This document shows positions 1 through 12,472 of a stretch of 64,000 nt of DNA, in pieces. Every line of letters starts with the position of its first letter. Positions within the stretch are counted from its first letter, which is position 1. The stretch comes from Sphagnum compactum (taxonomy: Eukaryota; Bryophyta; Sphagnopsida; Sphagnales). The notes under the pieces were generated by a model that ran no database searches, had not been told where the DNA came from, and worked only from the letters and a program-made list of their open reading frames with translations. The DNA is taken from positions 16,616,001 through 16,680,000 of the forward strand of contig OZ234498.1 in NCBI GenBank assembly GCA_965153455.1. Direction: 5' to 3'. The translations under genes and the position numbers were made by a program.

Positions 1-218
1 TATAAATAGTTTTGATTGTGTGTATGTGTTTGGAATCTGGATCTCATGAGATCGCAAAGAAAAACTGGATCTACAATGCATGGAATTGTCCTCCTCCTCT
101 CATTGAGACTTGTTTCTTCATGTGGTACTAACGTGTTGCGGATGCGGTACATGAGCAGAGAAGAGGATTCTCTCTTGCTGCAAGATCGACATAGTAAACA
201 GCTCTCGATTCCCAAGTA

Positions 219-862
219 GTGGCAAGTGCACGATTGTCGATCGGAACCCTTGTGTCGGTGGCTGCATCTTTCATGCTGCTGGTCACAATACCCATGAGCA
301 CCCTGGCTACATCTTACTTAGTGGGTGATGCAGCTGGTTCGAGCACCGTCCTCGCCGCTGTTTTACGCGGAGTGGGTTAACAAACAATCGCCCTTCCACA
401 TCGGCGACACTCTCGGTACGCTGCTCGAAAAGCATGACTTCTGCAGGACGTACACCACTGTAACATGATATCCATATAGTTCGTTTCATCACCTTTGCAT
501 GAGAATATTTCATGAACTCTGCTAGATCGCCTTTTGTTCAAATATGATCATGAACCAGGAACAAGCTACAAAGTTGATATGACTTCGAAATGATGTGAAT
601 CGTTTAATGCCGATTGCTGTTGTTGTTGGATTTTTTTTTGCTATATAGATTTCCAGTATGCAGCCGGGGACAGCGTGTTGCTGGTGAATAAGAACGACTA
701 CAACATGTGCAATGTATGGAACCCCATCTCATCATGGATAAACGGGCCTCACGCATATGAGTTGCCGATCGCAACCACAAATTGTTTTTCATCAGCGGCT
801 CACCAAGCAATTGCCGCAAGGGCGAACTTGTTGCGTTTCCTGTCATCGCAGCAGCAGCTTGA
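219..862 (+). pseudogene. Phytocyanin (plantacyanin/uclacyanin-like blue copper protein) pseudogene
   Basis: Two exons of a phytocyanin can be read, but not in one frame. A signal-peptide-like stretch (ASARLSIGTLVSVAASFMLL, from about 222) leads into TSYLVGDAAG, the usual start of a mature phytocyanin. A different frame then carries FYAEWVNKQSPFHIGDTL. After an intron ending at an AG near 656, a second exon reads GDSVLLVNKNDYNMCNVWNP and SSWINGPHAYELPIATTN. Another frame switch gives FFISGSPSNCRKGELVAF and a stop at 860-862. The family is secreted or membrane-anchored and binds type I copper. The expected start codon reads GTG (219-221) instead of ATG, and at least two frame changes are needed, so I call it dead. 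A sequencing error could explain one break but hardly all three. A later in-frame ATG at 273 would remove most of the signal peptide. Confidence 0.75.
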
Positions 863-929
863 TCAATGCCGATACTCACCGGCATTATGCAGTACGTCAC
901 GCGGACTCCGGCCGAGAATAACGTGTTGT

Positions 930-1680
930 AGTTACTAGATCTTTCGAGATTTCGAGCTAGTCCACTGTCCGACTAATCATGAGATGATTAGATCCTCGAA
1001 TCTTAATGAGAAAAGGATCCAAACTAGCTAGATCCTGTTGCAGCATGTTGCCGCGTACTCCGGCCTAGAGTATGTAATGTCTTGTAATGTGGCATTTCTG
1101 AGTTGAGGATTTCCAATTCACCAGTTCCTCATCACAGAGAAACCATAATTGTGGTTGGATTTCTTGCAAGAAAGTAAGCATTGGAAAGAGGTCCATGCAC
1201 AGGTAGCAGATGTCGGAGAATGTGTCCACAGTTGCTGACTTGCTGTATGATTACCCGAGTAGAGCTCGAACGTTGATTGTGATGTTGTTTGTGCCGGTCT
1301 TAAGAAGCTGTCTGGGTCTACAATATTCTTCTTTACATTTCAAGATTTTGCAGGGTCCTTTATAGAGCATTATGTGCAGTGGATGGTGGATCTATGCAAG
1401 TATGGGAGTATTATAATTTGTGACATACTAAATGGATGCTCCTTTCCTTGACCACTAAATTTTCTTCTGAATTACATACACCACAGCCCTCCATGGTGTT
1501 ATGTGTCTTTCTTCTGTTGGGTTCATAGTCTGGGATGTGGCTGATAGAGTGTACGACAGACAAATTGCCACATTGACAGTACAATTTCTTGGCTAAGTTT
1601 GAAGTTCCATGAATAACAGGAAGGATTTATCCCTACATTTCATTTTTTATTCACGTCATTTCATGCTTGATCTAAACCAA
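930..1680. other. Intergenic stretch without recognisable gene
   Basis: No open reading frame with protein-like composition, RNA gene or clear repeat was recognised downstream of the phytocyanin relic. Confidence 0.4.
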
Positions 1681-1683
1681 AAA

Positions 1684-1768
1684 AGTTTGTGTGATCTCAT
1701 GGTCATGTAAGAAAGTTATGATGTTAAAGTTTGTGTGATTTCATGGTCATAGGAGAAAGTTATGATAC
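1684..1768. repeat. Tandem duplication, two units of about 42 bp
   Basis: The motif AAGTTTGTGTGAT followed by CATGGTCAT and AGAAAGTTATGAT occurs twice back to back with a few substitutions. It lies in AT-rich non-coding DNA. Confidence 0.6.
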
Positions 1769-2479
1769 TTTTCTTGATGCCAAATTAGACCCGCAAGAAG
1801 TTTTGGTCCAAATCTTGCTCAAATCTTGTGAGTTGTGGGAGTTCTTTTAGTGTAAAGTTCACAGGTACGTGGTCAACCAAAAGTCGTCACTTGCAAACTC
1901 CATAACTTCAATTTGCTCAACTTGCTTACTAGCATGTTTCTTATTCAATCGAAATGCAACCAGGTTCTTATGGAATAATCTCAACATTAATTGAAGTGAA
2001 ATGGTGGAGACAGAATGATACACAGGATTTGTGACTAGTGATATGCATTTCTACAAGGGTATGAAACTCATCATTTCTCTCAGTGGCCTCTTCTAACGTT
2101 TATAAGTGCACAACATTGATTGCATTTTCGGGGAATAGTTTTCAGGTTACAAAATTTCTTGTAATCACCCTTGGGGTCCTTGTTGCAGTTACTTCGAACC
2201 TTGGAGAAGGAGCCCTTTAACGAATCCAGATTCTCTTTGAGCATGAACCACAAAATGCATTCTTTCGAAGATTGATGCATGGAGGTTCTCATTGTTTGGG
2301 TGCATTGAAGGCATCAAAGAATTTCACTAGTGTTAAGTCATTGCGTAAGAAGTTGCTTCTTTAAATGGACAATTATGTGAATGATAACAAGAATCGTCAC
2401 TTGCTTGCATTCCTATCTCTCTTGACTACAAGAAAAGTGTTTGAAGAAGTGTAACTAGGGTTTTTAGTTCACCCATGAG

Positions 2480-3545
2480 GACATTGATAGCAATTTTGGA
2501 TATCTTTCCGAAAAATTGAGGGAGGCAGGATAATTATGTATTGGCCAACTTAATGAAAGTGTTCATGGTTTTACAAGATTGTCCTTTCATTCTTCAACTT
2601 ATTCAAAAAATCTCGGATTTCAAGACTTGGGTCAAAAGATGTTTAAAGGATGGGCCCAAAATCTTGGTTGGCCATACCAACATGCATTTGTTTCGTTTTT
2701 TTGTTGATTTTACCAAGCAGCTTGTTAAGCTATGCAATACAAAGTGTCCCCTACTAATATCCTTTAAAGTCCTAAGGATGAACCTCTAATTCGATTATGC
2801 CAAGCAAATGACTTAGGTCATCCCAAGCTAGCCCAAGGACATCCAAATCCTATTCCTTTTTGCCCTATATGGGGGAATGATGCCACCAAGTCCATTGTCA
2901 GGAAAAGTTTATCAACAATAGGCTATTTAAATATGTGGAGTTTTGAAATATGGGATGTGCAAGGATGAAACCTACGCTAGAAAGTTTGGTCCATATGTAG
3001 CTTATTGGGAAAACATCCTTGAATTGTTGTTAAATCCTTTGCCCCTTCAAAATTCAACCCTCTTGGAAGGTTTTAGGTCTTTTAACAATTGGAGGTCTGA
3101 TCACATGTGAGGTGCCATTCCTCCCATTGTTGATGTTGATCTTAAAGATTCAGTTATCGCTCCATATTGTGGTCCTAAAAACATGTGACCCTCCTTGAAA
3201 ACAACTATTGACACTCCATTTTGAGATTCAAGCCTTGGCAATTTTGTTTTGGTGAGGCCTATAGATCCAAAATTGTATCATGTGTGGATGGGAAGGATGG
3301 AAAGTGAGGTTGTGAAGGACGAACATTTTGAAAATTTTAGACATCTTCATATTCAATGGTGGGTGCCAGTGAAAAAGGAGCAAGGAATGATAGAAAATTG
3401 TATCATGATTGTTAGGTGAGCAAATGGAAATGCAATTTGGCAAATCCAAAACAATGAGTTGACATTTCATCCATTCTATTATTTGTTAGAAGTAATGTCA
3501 CAATCAATAGCATTACAATGATTAATGTTAATCATGTAACCAAGG
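2480..3545 (+). pseudogene. Decayed transposon-type ORF of unknown family
   Basis: Several short protein-like blocks follow one another on the + strand in shifting frames with in-frame stops. They include ILQLIQKISDFKTWVKRCLK (about 2595-2655), KSIVRKSLSTIGYLNMWSFE (about 2890-2950), VDLKDSVIAPYCGPKNM (about 3135-3190), VRPIDPKLYHVWMGRMESE (about 3255-3310), FRHLHIQWWVPVKKEQ (about 3338-3385) and, in another frame, SKWKCNLANP (about 3420-3450). The order and protein-like quality of the blocks suggest one ancestral ORF of about 350 codons. The HLHIQWWVPVKK...KWKCNLADP signature seems familiar to me from repeats in plant genomes, but I cannot name a domain or function. It is broken by stops and frameshifts and is probably mobile-element debris. 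Confidence 0.5.
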
Positions 3546-3789
3546 CCCAAAAAACCTTGATGTAGCTAATGAGACTATAGGAATGTAATTAATATTTTAA
3601 TTTTTAATCATTTATTTTTTTAATGCATTTTGGTTATTAGTTAATTCGAAAGAAGAGTATTGTTGTTATTGGAATTTGTTCATGTTTTGTTAGTATGTTG
3701 CCATTTCAGATGAATATGGATCTATGTTGTGTGATAGTAATCCAATTTACAGTCTTTCATAATTTTATTTTATTTCATATATAATTTTG

Positions 3790-4380
3790 ACCTAGTGCCC
3801 ACCAGCCCTTTTAGTCCTTTCCTTTTACTAAGTCCACATAATGTTTTAATAAATTGCAACCTTTTATCAAGTGGCCACCATGTAATCCCATCAAATGTAT
3901 GAAAATTGCTTTCAAATGTTTAGATTTTAAGGTTGCAAATTTTGTCCTCTTCTTTTACTCATTCCACATTGTGTTATCTCTTAATATTTGATGAATTGAA
4001 GCTTTTAGAAGTTCTACCAAGTGGCCACCAAATAATCCCATGTCAAACGTATGAAAATCATTTTCAAATGTCCAAAATTTTAAGTTATAAGTTTTGGTCC
4101 TCCCCTTTTAGTCCACATTGTGTTATCTATTAATGTTTTAATAAATTGTAGTTTTCTACCATGTGGCCACTAGGTAATCCCATCAAATGTATGAAAATTG
4201 CTTTCAAATGTCTATGTTCCAAGTTTTAGTCCTATTTTTTTACTAAGTCCACATTGTGTTATCTTTTAATGTTTTGATGAATTACAACCTTACATTAGAT
4301 GGCCACCAAGTAATCCCATGAAATGTATGAAACTTGCTTTCAAATGTCCAGATTTTAAAGTTGCAAGTTTTTGGTCATTA
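3790..4380. repeat. Diverged tandem repeat, about four units of 130-150 bp
   Basis: The unit begins with GTCCACATTGTGTTATC, then AATGTTTTAATAAATT, a TGGCCACCA core, TAATCCCATCAAATGTATGAAA and GCTTTCAAATGTCC. Unit starts fall near 3832, 3962, 4111 and 4247. Copies are clearly diverged. A further TGGCCACCA core lies alone near 4592. Confidence 0.7.
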
Positions 4381-7300
4381 GTTCTATATTTGGTTTCATT
4401 TTGCAAATTTTGAATATTTATGTTAGACCAACATTGCATATTGATGAATTTTTTTGTCATATAAGTGATTATATTGTGGTTGGCATACACCTCAAGTTCA
4501 TAAACTTACCCAATTGTAGCACATAAAATTAGAGGGAATAAAAAAATTGACAAAATTTTTGCAAGTTTTATTTAAAAATGTTTAAATTTAGTGGCCACCA
4601 AGTGGCCTTCCTTGCATTTACAATGTTGAGTTAAATCCAAAATTAATTAAATGCATGTTAAATAGGAATTCCATAAGTTGGGCTCTTTTATGTGTGAATA
4701 ATAATGTTGAAGTGGATGTTGTTAATGCACAAATAATGTGTTACATGAAATTTTGCTATAACAACCCAATGAATCCTTCTAATCCAAGAATGAAATTTAT
4801 GAATAGTATTGAAAAAACATGTGAATGCAAAACATTTTATTATTTCAAAAACAATTGAAAAATAAGTAAACAATCTTGTGAAAAGGACCTTGGAAAAACA
4901 ACTACCGAAAGATACGCCCAATGTGTCTCCAAATGCAATTTGAAATGTTTTTGGTGCAAAAAATCCTTTTAAAAATGGTGATGGGTAACAAAATGAATTT
5001 TTGTGGAAGACCTTGGCTTGTTGATTGTGAAAAAAGTTGCTTATTTAGTTTGTGGATAATATATATTTGACAATGCATTTGTGTTCCTTGATTGTCTTTC
5101 CATCAAGAAAACAAATTTCATTTCGTCAAAAGAGGTTTTACTTAATTTGGTGGGAAAAACCAAATAAATGTATTTTTTGCCACTTTTAATCAAATGTAAT
5201 TCTACAATTACCAACTAAATGATTTATGGACATTTAAAGGGGCACATGAGGATGTTTTGATTAAAAACCTAAGCATATTGTTATTTGTTTATTTAATGCT
5301 ACATAAACTACAAATCAAGCTTTGGTAAGAAACTTGACAAGACTATTGGATCAATGTAAAAAATAATAATAATTGCATACCTGAAAGATGAAAGGTAAAA
5401 TTTAAATCTTATGGATATTGTATTAAAATTTGTTGTGAGTTATGAAGCTTTGGGCTTGGAAGATAGTTTTCAAAGGACTTGTTTTGGGCATGTTTTTTCT
5501 AACATATGTTAATACGTTGCAACAAATGAATTTTTTTGCACAAGCTTGAAATATGTTTCTATTTCATTTGTGCAAATAGATTTACAAAATTACATAACTT
5601 GGCCCAAAAAGTCTAGCAAGGGCAATAAAAATGGAACTAGGGCTTGTGTCAATTGTGGCCTATGCCCAAGAAAATTGAATACTCCAATAAATTCTTGAGA
5701 ACCAACACGTTGAAAAAAAACTAATTAAACCAAAAAAAAAAACTCGATAATTCAACATGTAAATCAAACAATTCTAATGTAATTGGAAGCCACCATATAA
5801 TATCCAAGAATATCTCTCCTAAAAAAAATAATCCTACACCTACTCCTTGAGAGTGCTTCAAGGATCTTATGTTTACTTTAAATCCCTTGCATTCTCAACT
5901 TCGGATAGATGTAAAAACCTCCCCTTTCAATACCTCATGATCTAATTGTTCATTTAACTTCAATGATAATGTTTGCCTCATGTTTTATAAGGATTAAACC
6001 CATAGATGGGGCATATTCCCAAAATGCAATGTCAACTTTGAATATCCACTCATGATGCTAGAGGCATCTTTTGTTTTAATGTCCCTAACTTGGACCTTTA
6101 CCTTACAAACGAAGCACTTGGAAAAATTTCCGAATGTATTTGAAAACACCTTATTTCCATATTGAATATCCTTCTTTTAAAAACATGAAAATTATGCAAA
6201 TGCTTACAGGTGAAAGATCCCTCCCACTCTTAAGGAATAGGGGTAAAAAGCCTCCCTTTCATTCACCTTTTGCTTTACATATGCTTAAGTTCACGATAAT
6301 ATTTGTACCTTGTGCTTTGTAAGTAATACTTTGAGGCATGGAACATTCACCAAATGCAAAGTTAGATTTTGCTATTACCTTTGTCTAAAGCCTTTTATTT
6401 TGAGAATGCCTTCACTTTAGGCTTTACCTTCCAGGTGCAAGTACGTAAATAGGAGCCAACATGATTACTTTACAAAAGGATTGTGAGTCCTTTTTAGTCA
6501 TTTTTTCATATGAAAGAATTTTTGAATGAAATCTTTTGCAACTTGTTATTAAAAATACATGTAGTTGCCCCAATAGATCACATGTTTTGTGTTAATCATT
6601 GTTGAATAAATATGAAATTTTCAATGTGTGTAAATTCTACTAGATTTTGCATTTCATCTTGAAAATTTATCATAATTTTGTATCATACCAAATTATGCTA
6701 ACTACTTTAAGTTTTTTTTTTAATATGAAACTACAACTTTGTTTTGTATGTCATGCACATTACACCCCATTTACATGTGGTAAATGACTCTTGAAAATTT
6801 TTAATTTTGAAAAATATTTTGAATTTTGAAATTTTTAAAGTTCCATATCTTTTAAATTGTGAGTGCTTTTTGAACTTGGGTAATAAGTTGCTATCATCTA
6901 AACGTTTTTACCATCAAAATTATGTTATTACAATAGTCTTTTACTTAGCCCTTTGTAAAATTAACCACATCTGACACAACACATATTCAAGTTCAAACGT
7001 CATTTTTAAAAATCAAAACCCAAAATTTAATTTAATTGAATTTTTAATTTGAATTCCTCAACTTTCATATTATTCATTTAGCACAACTTCAAATGATTAA
7101 CATAACTTTTAAATGTAAAAAAAAAACATATGTAAAAAAATTCACAATTTTCATCACTATTTAACAAGGTTTTTGGCTCCTATTTGTTCTCGCACCCTTC
7201 CACATAACAAAATATAATAAATGTTATACATGAATGGGAAAGTTGTAATTTGAAATATGATGTGTAAAGGAAGCTATCATTCAATCATATTTAAATAGAA

Positions 7301-8820
7301 CTCAATAGAATTTTGAATTATTGATAATAAAGAATCAAATTAAAATAATGCACAATGTAATGACTAATGCATGATCTTTGTGCACACAATGAACTCTTGA
7401 ACCAATTTCACATGAAGACACAATACATGATAATAACATTGTCATGTTTCATGAACAAATTGAAATTCAAAAGATGTTGTTTAGAAGTCAACTTTGATAG
7501 TTTCTTTGATATAAAAATTTCTAGAAAATTCAGCATTTTCAAAAAATAATTTAATTATTGCCCAACCTGAAAAGGTATTCTGATACTCTCTCCCTCAGAG
7601 GCAGACTCAATCAAGTTTGCAGACTGTACAGGCCAAAAGTTCTGGAAATCAGCCCCCAAGTTCTAGAAGTCACCTAGGAATACATAAGAATCCAAGAGAC
7701 TCTTTTAGGTCACCTCTCAAAAACAATATTCCTTAACTGAAAAGAAATGTATGATATTTCCTAAGATTTTAGCTTCTCAAGGTGGGGTCATTTCCGATAC
7801 ATCTTGAGATTGGCTTTTTGAAAGTTGCGCAATAACTTTACAAGTGTGAAAAGGACAATGGATCTATTTCACCAACCGAATTGAAGAAATTGTCATCTCA
7901 ATTGAAGAAATTGTAACACAATTGTCATTTTCATCTAAAGATGCTGAAGAAAATTGAGACTTGAAAGAGAACTTTTTCAATTATGTTTATGGCAAGGGAT
8001 TACTTCACTACCTAGCAACAAAAAGGACAAATTATTCATCTCAATCACCAAACCATAGATTGAAGAAATTGTGTTTTGCATTTGAAGACAGCTCAATAAA
8101 ATTGAGAACTGAGAAGAAGAAGAGCTTGTTTAATTATGTTGCCCTGAAAACTGTTACATTAGGCTACTAGAGTCAAAAGGACAAGGGTTGAAGAAATTGT
8201 GTTCTGGATTTGAACAGCTGGAAGGAGTGCTTGTTGAACAAGATGTGGGAAGGCCAAGTTACTAGGCTCTTCTCCTTGAAATTGATTGGGACAAAAAGAA
8301 ATCTTGCAAAATTTTGAGATAGTCTCCTTCATTGAAATAGATCAACTTCCAAACAATAGTTTTTCAAAAAAATTAAATTTCTTCTAAATTATTTTACGAC
8401 TTTCTTTGGGGGGCCTAATAAGGGGCAAGTTGCAAACCTTACAAAAGTCTGATATAATCAATAACATTTCTCACCCATTGAAATGGATCAAAATCCAAAA
8501 AGACAACTTTTTTTGCTAAATTTATTTGAATTTATTTAACATTTTTTTTAAAACAAAAAATTGGGCTTACAACACATCACGAGGTCTACATTGAATTTGA
8601 CCAACCTCCAAGAAATGCAACCAATACATGTATCCCCTTGCAAACAATTCTATTTCCGTTCCATTTTCTATATAAATTCCATAAATGCTTTTTTTATATG
8701 GGAAGTTTCTTTCTAATCTTGTCTGTATACAGACAAGGGTTATAATATTATTGTACTTTTGTAAAGAGGGTGTTGAATAGAATTCTGTGTGTAGGTGTGC
8801 ATAAAAAATGTTATGACCAA
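4381..8820. other. AT-rich intergenic DNA without recognisable genes
   Basis: Long AT-rich stretch. Only short, compositionally random open frames are visible. Around 7,870-8,210 the phrase TTGAAGAAATTGT recurs several times, suggesting old local duplications. No RNA gene or intact element was recognised. Confidence 0.4.
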
Positions 8821-9210
8821 TGAGATTGTATGATTTGGCAATCTGACTTGTTTTCATTAGTTATCTTGAGTGAATTGACAATTAAATTGGTACCTAATAC
8901 ATTTTGATAGGGTTGTGTGTAGGCCTGAAGTTTTCTTTCTCAAGCCAATGGGATTACTGGAGTTGGTGGTCTGAATTGTTTTCTTAACTATCTTGAGTGA
9001 ACTGACAGTTAAACTGGTCACGGGATTCATTAGGTTTGTGAGAATTTTAGAGGACCAATGGAAATGCTAGAAAGGGATCATTATTTTCAATGTTCAGCAG
9101 AGAACAGGGTTGTAGGCTAGAATTTTTCTTTTTTTTTGCAGGTCAATGGGATTGCTGGATTTGGTTGTCTGAATTAGTTTCTTAATTACCTTGAGTGAAC
9201 TCATCATCGT
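8821..9210. repeat. Three diverged copies of a 125-200 bp unit
   Basis: The phrase TATCTTGAGTGAA with a preceding TCTGAATTGTTTTC and a following TGACAGTTAAACTGGT recurs near 8861, 8989 and 9187. The intervening parts (GGGTTGTAGGC..., CAATGGGATT) also match. The array ends about 600 bp before the small membrane-protein gene, just upstream of its probable promoter. Confidence 0.55.
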
Positions 9211-9399
9211 TCAATGTGTGTAAATGTCATTTACAGACAGGGTTCTAGCACATTACTTGTGCGCTTTATTTCCTTTGGTTTGGTTCATTTTCATACTGCC
9301 AGGCTGCTGCCAGCTTACTCATCTCCCTCGCTGGCACTTACAAAGTCACAATTATTTGAAAATGCGCGTTTCGTCCATTGCTGTAATCATCGCTCCTCC

Positions 9400-9798
9400 T
9401 CGCTGTCGTCGCCGCGTATTTTCTTCCTCTTTTTCTGGGCGCTAAAGCGCGCGTGCGCCCGCCCGCCCGCTTGGTGTCGCCTCTCTTAATGTGAGCTACT
9501 AAGAAGCCCTCGCCTGTTCTCTGTGTCTGGATGTAAGACATATAGACCAATCCTTTGCATCGGTTTTGTGTGCAAGTATTGTGAGTTCAAAATCCGGTCG
9601 TGGAGGCTTTCAGCGCAGTAGAAGCTTTTCTTTCTTCTTGCGCTTTTTCTGTTTAGTTCTTCGCGGGGCTTGAAATCTCATCTTTTGTACCGCTTGTGTT
9701 GGAATTCTTTCTTTCTTTCTTTTCTTTCCTCCTCCTGAATTTGTATCTTTTTGCACGAGCTCTCGAAAATCCTTGTGTAAAGACGAGTCAGAGCCATC
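9400..9798 (+). promoter_or_regulatory. GC-rich upstream region and pyrimidine-rich leader of the 9.8 kb gene
   Basis: Composition shifts sharply from AT-rich to GC-rich at about 9,400 (GCGCGCGTGCGCCCGCCC near 9,450). A TTTC/CTTT pyrimidine tract follows at 9,704-9,735. This fits a core promoter and 5' leader for the gene whose ATG is at 9,799. No TATA box or transcription start can be fixed from sequence alone. Confidence 0.35.
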
Positions 9799-10398
9799 AT
9801 GTGTCCGTTGCGCGTGATTCTCCTGTTTTTGTCAGCGCTATTAGCCGGATATTTTGCGCTGAAGTCTGTGCGGTACGAAGGCAACGGGATCCTGGACATG
9901 GCTAAAGACCGGCGAGCACAGGCATCTGTGAATGTGTCAGAACATGGGGATGTCTTTCGTAAGGTGAGATTTGTCATACTTTTTCACTATGTCTGTTAGT
10001 GTTAAAGCTTGGCTTTTAAAAAAGGCCTGTATTCTTTTTGACATGTTTTTTCATTTACGGTAGGGCTGATGGTCGGTGTCCATGTATTGTCATACAGTTC
10101 TTTACAGATCAAGCAGTTGTAATGTAGATTGAATAAGATTCGGTAAAGATACAGAATCCTTTATCAAAATGAAATCAATTCTCCTCACTTGCCCCGCATG
10201 TTGGCCGGTGTGAGAGGACAGACGGTGTGGTTGAGGAATCAATTCACATTTTGTCATCTCGCATCTGAATTTTCCTGTGCACTGATGTAGGCTCATGGAA
10301 GAGGCAAATCGGTGTTTTGGCTGTTGGTGGACATGGCAAGTGGACAGTACTTGTGGCAAAACTTAAGAATGCAGAACAAAGGTGTCAAGGCCGTGTAA
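9799..10398 (+). CDS. Small single-pass membrane protein, 90 aa, two exons
   Basis: Exons 9799-9963 and 10291-10398 join in phase 0. The donor is AAG|GTGAGA and the acceptor GATGTAG|GCT. The 90-aa product starts MCPLRVILLFLSALLAGYFA (residues 1-20), a typical N-terminal membrane anchor or signal anchor, continues with a polar stretch, and ends with the exon 2 segment VFWLLVDMASGQYLWQNL plus a short basic tail. The combination MCPLRVIL...LLAGYFAL and DMASGxYLW resembles a small plant protein sometimes labelled methyltransferase-related. That label comes from memory, and no methyltransferase motif is present. Unspliced, the frame would end after 66 aa in intron sequence. It is convergent with the GT31 gene, about 2.3 kb away. 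Function unknown. Confidence 0.65.
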
Positions 10399-10399
10399 A

Positions 10400-12395
10400 C
10401 AGACATTCTTGTTACAATGCAAGTCATCTCAACTAGTCTGGCATGGGTTTGATCATACCATAACTCCCACTGGAGGGGGTTTTTGAAGTATTCTCAACAT
10501 TTGCTCTTGAAGTGTAAGAACAATTTGGCCACTGGGGACTTGACTTCTTACTTGAGACTTTTGAGGGTTAGTGAGAAATTGCAACAAATCAAAGATGCCA
10601 GACCAGAAGAATCTGAGTGGTAGCACTGAAATCAATAAGGCCTGGGCATCAGGAGATTTCACAAATCAAAAAACAGCTAGTCTGGTTCCATCCAAATGTC
10701 TTGAGCTGTAATCTCACCCAACACAAGCCAGTACCTCATTTTGAACAAATAAGACACTGTTCAAAGAAGAATGTTACTGCACACCATCAAGGCAACCAAG
10801 ACAATCTCAAGGTATTGTGGAGCTGCATATGTAATGGCTATAACAATAGCCCTTCTTTGAGATTAGCAATACCATTGTGAAACTTCCCAGAGTGTGACGG
10901 ATAGTGCACGTCACGGCAGTTACATCTGCAGCTCCAACCCTTAATCAGGGAAGGAACATTGTGTGGCACATGTACAGGATGTAATATACTTCAAACTGCT
11001 ATTCAATGTTCAAATCTAAAAGTGGAATTATGGGCTTTTCAGTGTGGTAAACTTGAACTTCTTGCATCACTCTGCAGACAGTGTTGTAGTGTCATATTGT
11101 GTCACTGACTATGGTATACATCCATCAAACCCTCTTTGTGAGTCAGATAGGATCTAGCTAAAGTACATCCGAAATTGCACCAGTAACCCAAATGCTTAGG
11201 TAGGTGCATTTGAACATTGCACCAGTAGCCCAAGCAATTAGGTTTCACTGCAAACTTGCAAATGGTTGCAGGTTTTAATCACTGTGATTTTATTTTTAAA
11301 CATATATCATTTTAATCTGCCAAACTGTATAAATAAGGTCAATATAGCTTGCTTGTGCTCCAATTTGTCAAACCATGGTTAAAACTTCACCAAAAGGGTT
11401 TGATAAAAGCTCCTACAAAATCCTCATGTGGTGATGGCAGTTAGATTGAATGGCCTAGAAGTCAGAACATTAAAACATGCTACACAAAGTGAATTGCAAA
11501 ATAGATTGCATTGCACCATCTACACTTTGGAGCATGTAGGAAATAAGAGGGGCTTGATTTGGAGTCCTGATCACACTCCATAATGTTTGCCTACCTTAAA
11601 TGCAAAAGGCTTGTTGTGTACACCCACTCTAAGTATGCCTGTGGCCCACCTGGGTTAATATCTCTGGATGAAAGCACTCATGAACTTGGAGAACAAATTA
11701 GTTACCACTCCCAAAACAGGCCTGTAGTGTTGCTGCAAACTACGACAGGCATAAATAAATTAAATGCTTTTCAGCGCTCTACATACAAAGATTCAGCCAC
11801 CAAATCCACTCCCACCCTACCACCGCAACTGAGGAGGATTCATCCGCATAAAAACTCAACATAGGCTTGTGATAAAGTGAGCTCCAACACGAATATAACA
11901 CCTTTAGTTTGCCAAATTGTTGAATTCAACTGTCCATGAACACACAACTTTTGAGAAAATTTTGTTCAAACTGTGGGCAGTCAACACATGTCCAGACATA
12001 TCTCTCAGATCATGTGATCTTGCTAATCTGTCTTAGCCACATGGCAGTCCAAATTCAAGGTGCATGTGTAACACATCATTATATCAAGGCTGGTCAAGGA
12101 AACCTGTCTCATGAAAAAAATTGGCTGGAAGAACAGAGATGGAGGAGGAATGTACTTACTTTCCCAAAATCTTTGAGTGCATTGCTTACCATGTCGGGGT
12201 TGTACAGATCCCACCTGTCCAGAACAAAACCATTCAGAATGCAAGTCAGCAATTGAATATAAGAATGGAGGGTTACAATAGCAGAGTCCCATATAACCTA
12301 CACAAGGCTGCTACAACACAAAAATATCAGTCACTTTCCTATGAATGATGACAGACAACCCATATTCCCATTTCTCTATCATGGCTAAACTGGGG
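10400..12395. other. Intergenic region between convergent genes
   Basis: No recognisable coding exon. The region probably includes the 3' UTR of the small + gene and possibly that of the GT31 gene. Open frames here lack protein-like composition. Confidence 0.35.
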
Positions 12396-12401
12396 TTGAC
12401 A

Positions 12402-12472
12402 CACCAGATCTGAAGTTTATCACCCCAAGCTGGAAAATAGTACTAGGATGGGTGACCAATGAAGAAGTCCAG
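12402..12472 (+). repeat. 5S rRNA-derived fragment
   Basis: AGTACTAGGATGGGTGACC followed by GAAGAAGTCC reproduces the conserved 3' part of plant 5S rRNA. The upstream CCAGATCTGAAGTTTATC...CAAGCTGG aligns loosely with its middle part. It is too diverged for a working 5S gene, so it is a pseudogene or the head of a 5S-derived SINE (SINE3-like). Confidence 0.5.

Noticed and set aside
9570-9605. GAGTTCAAAATCC as a possible tRNA T-arm
   Set aside because: No matching A box, acceptor stem or anticodon arm at the right spacing.
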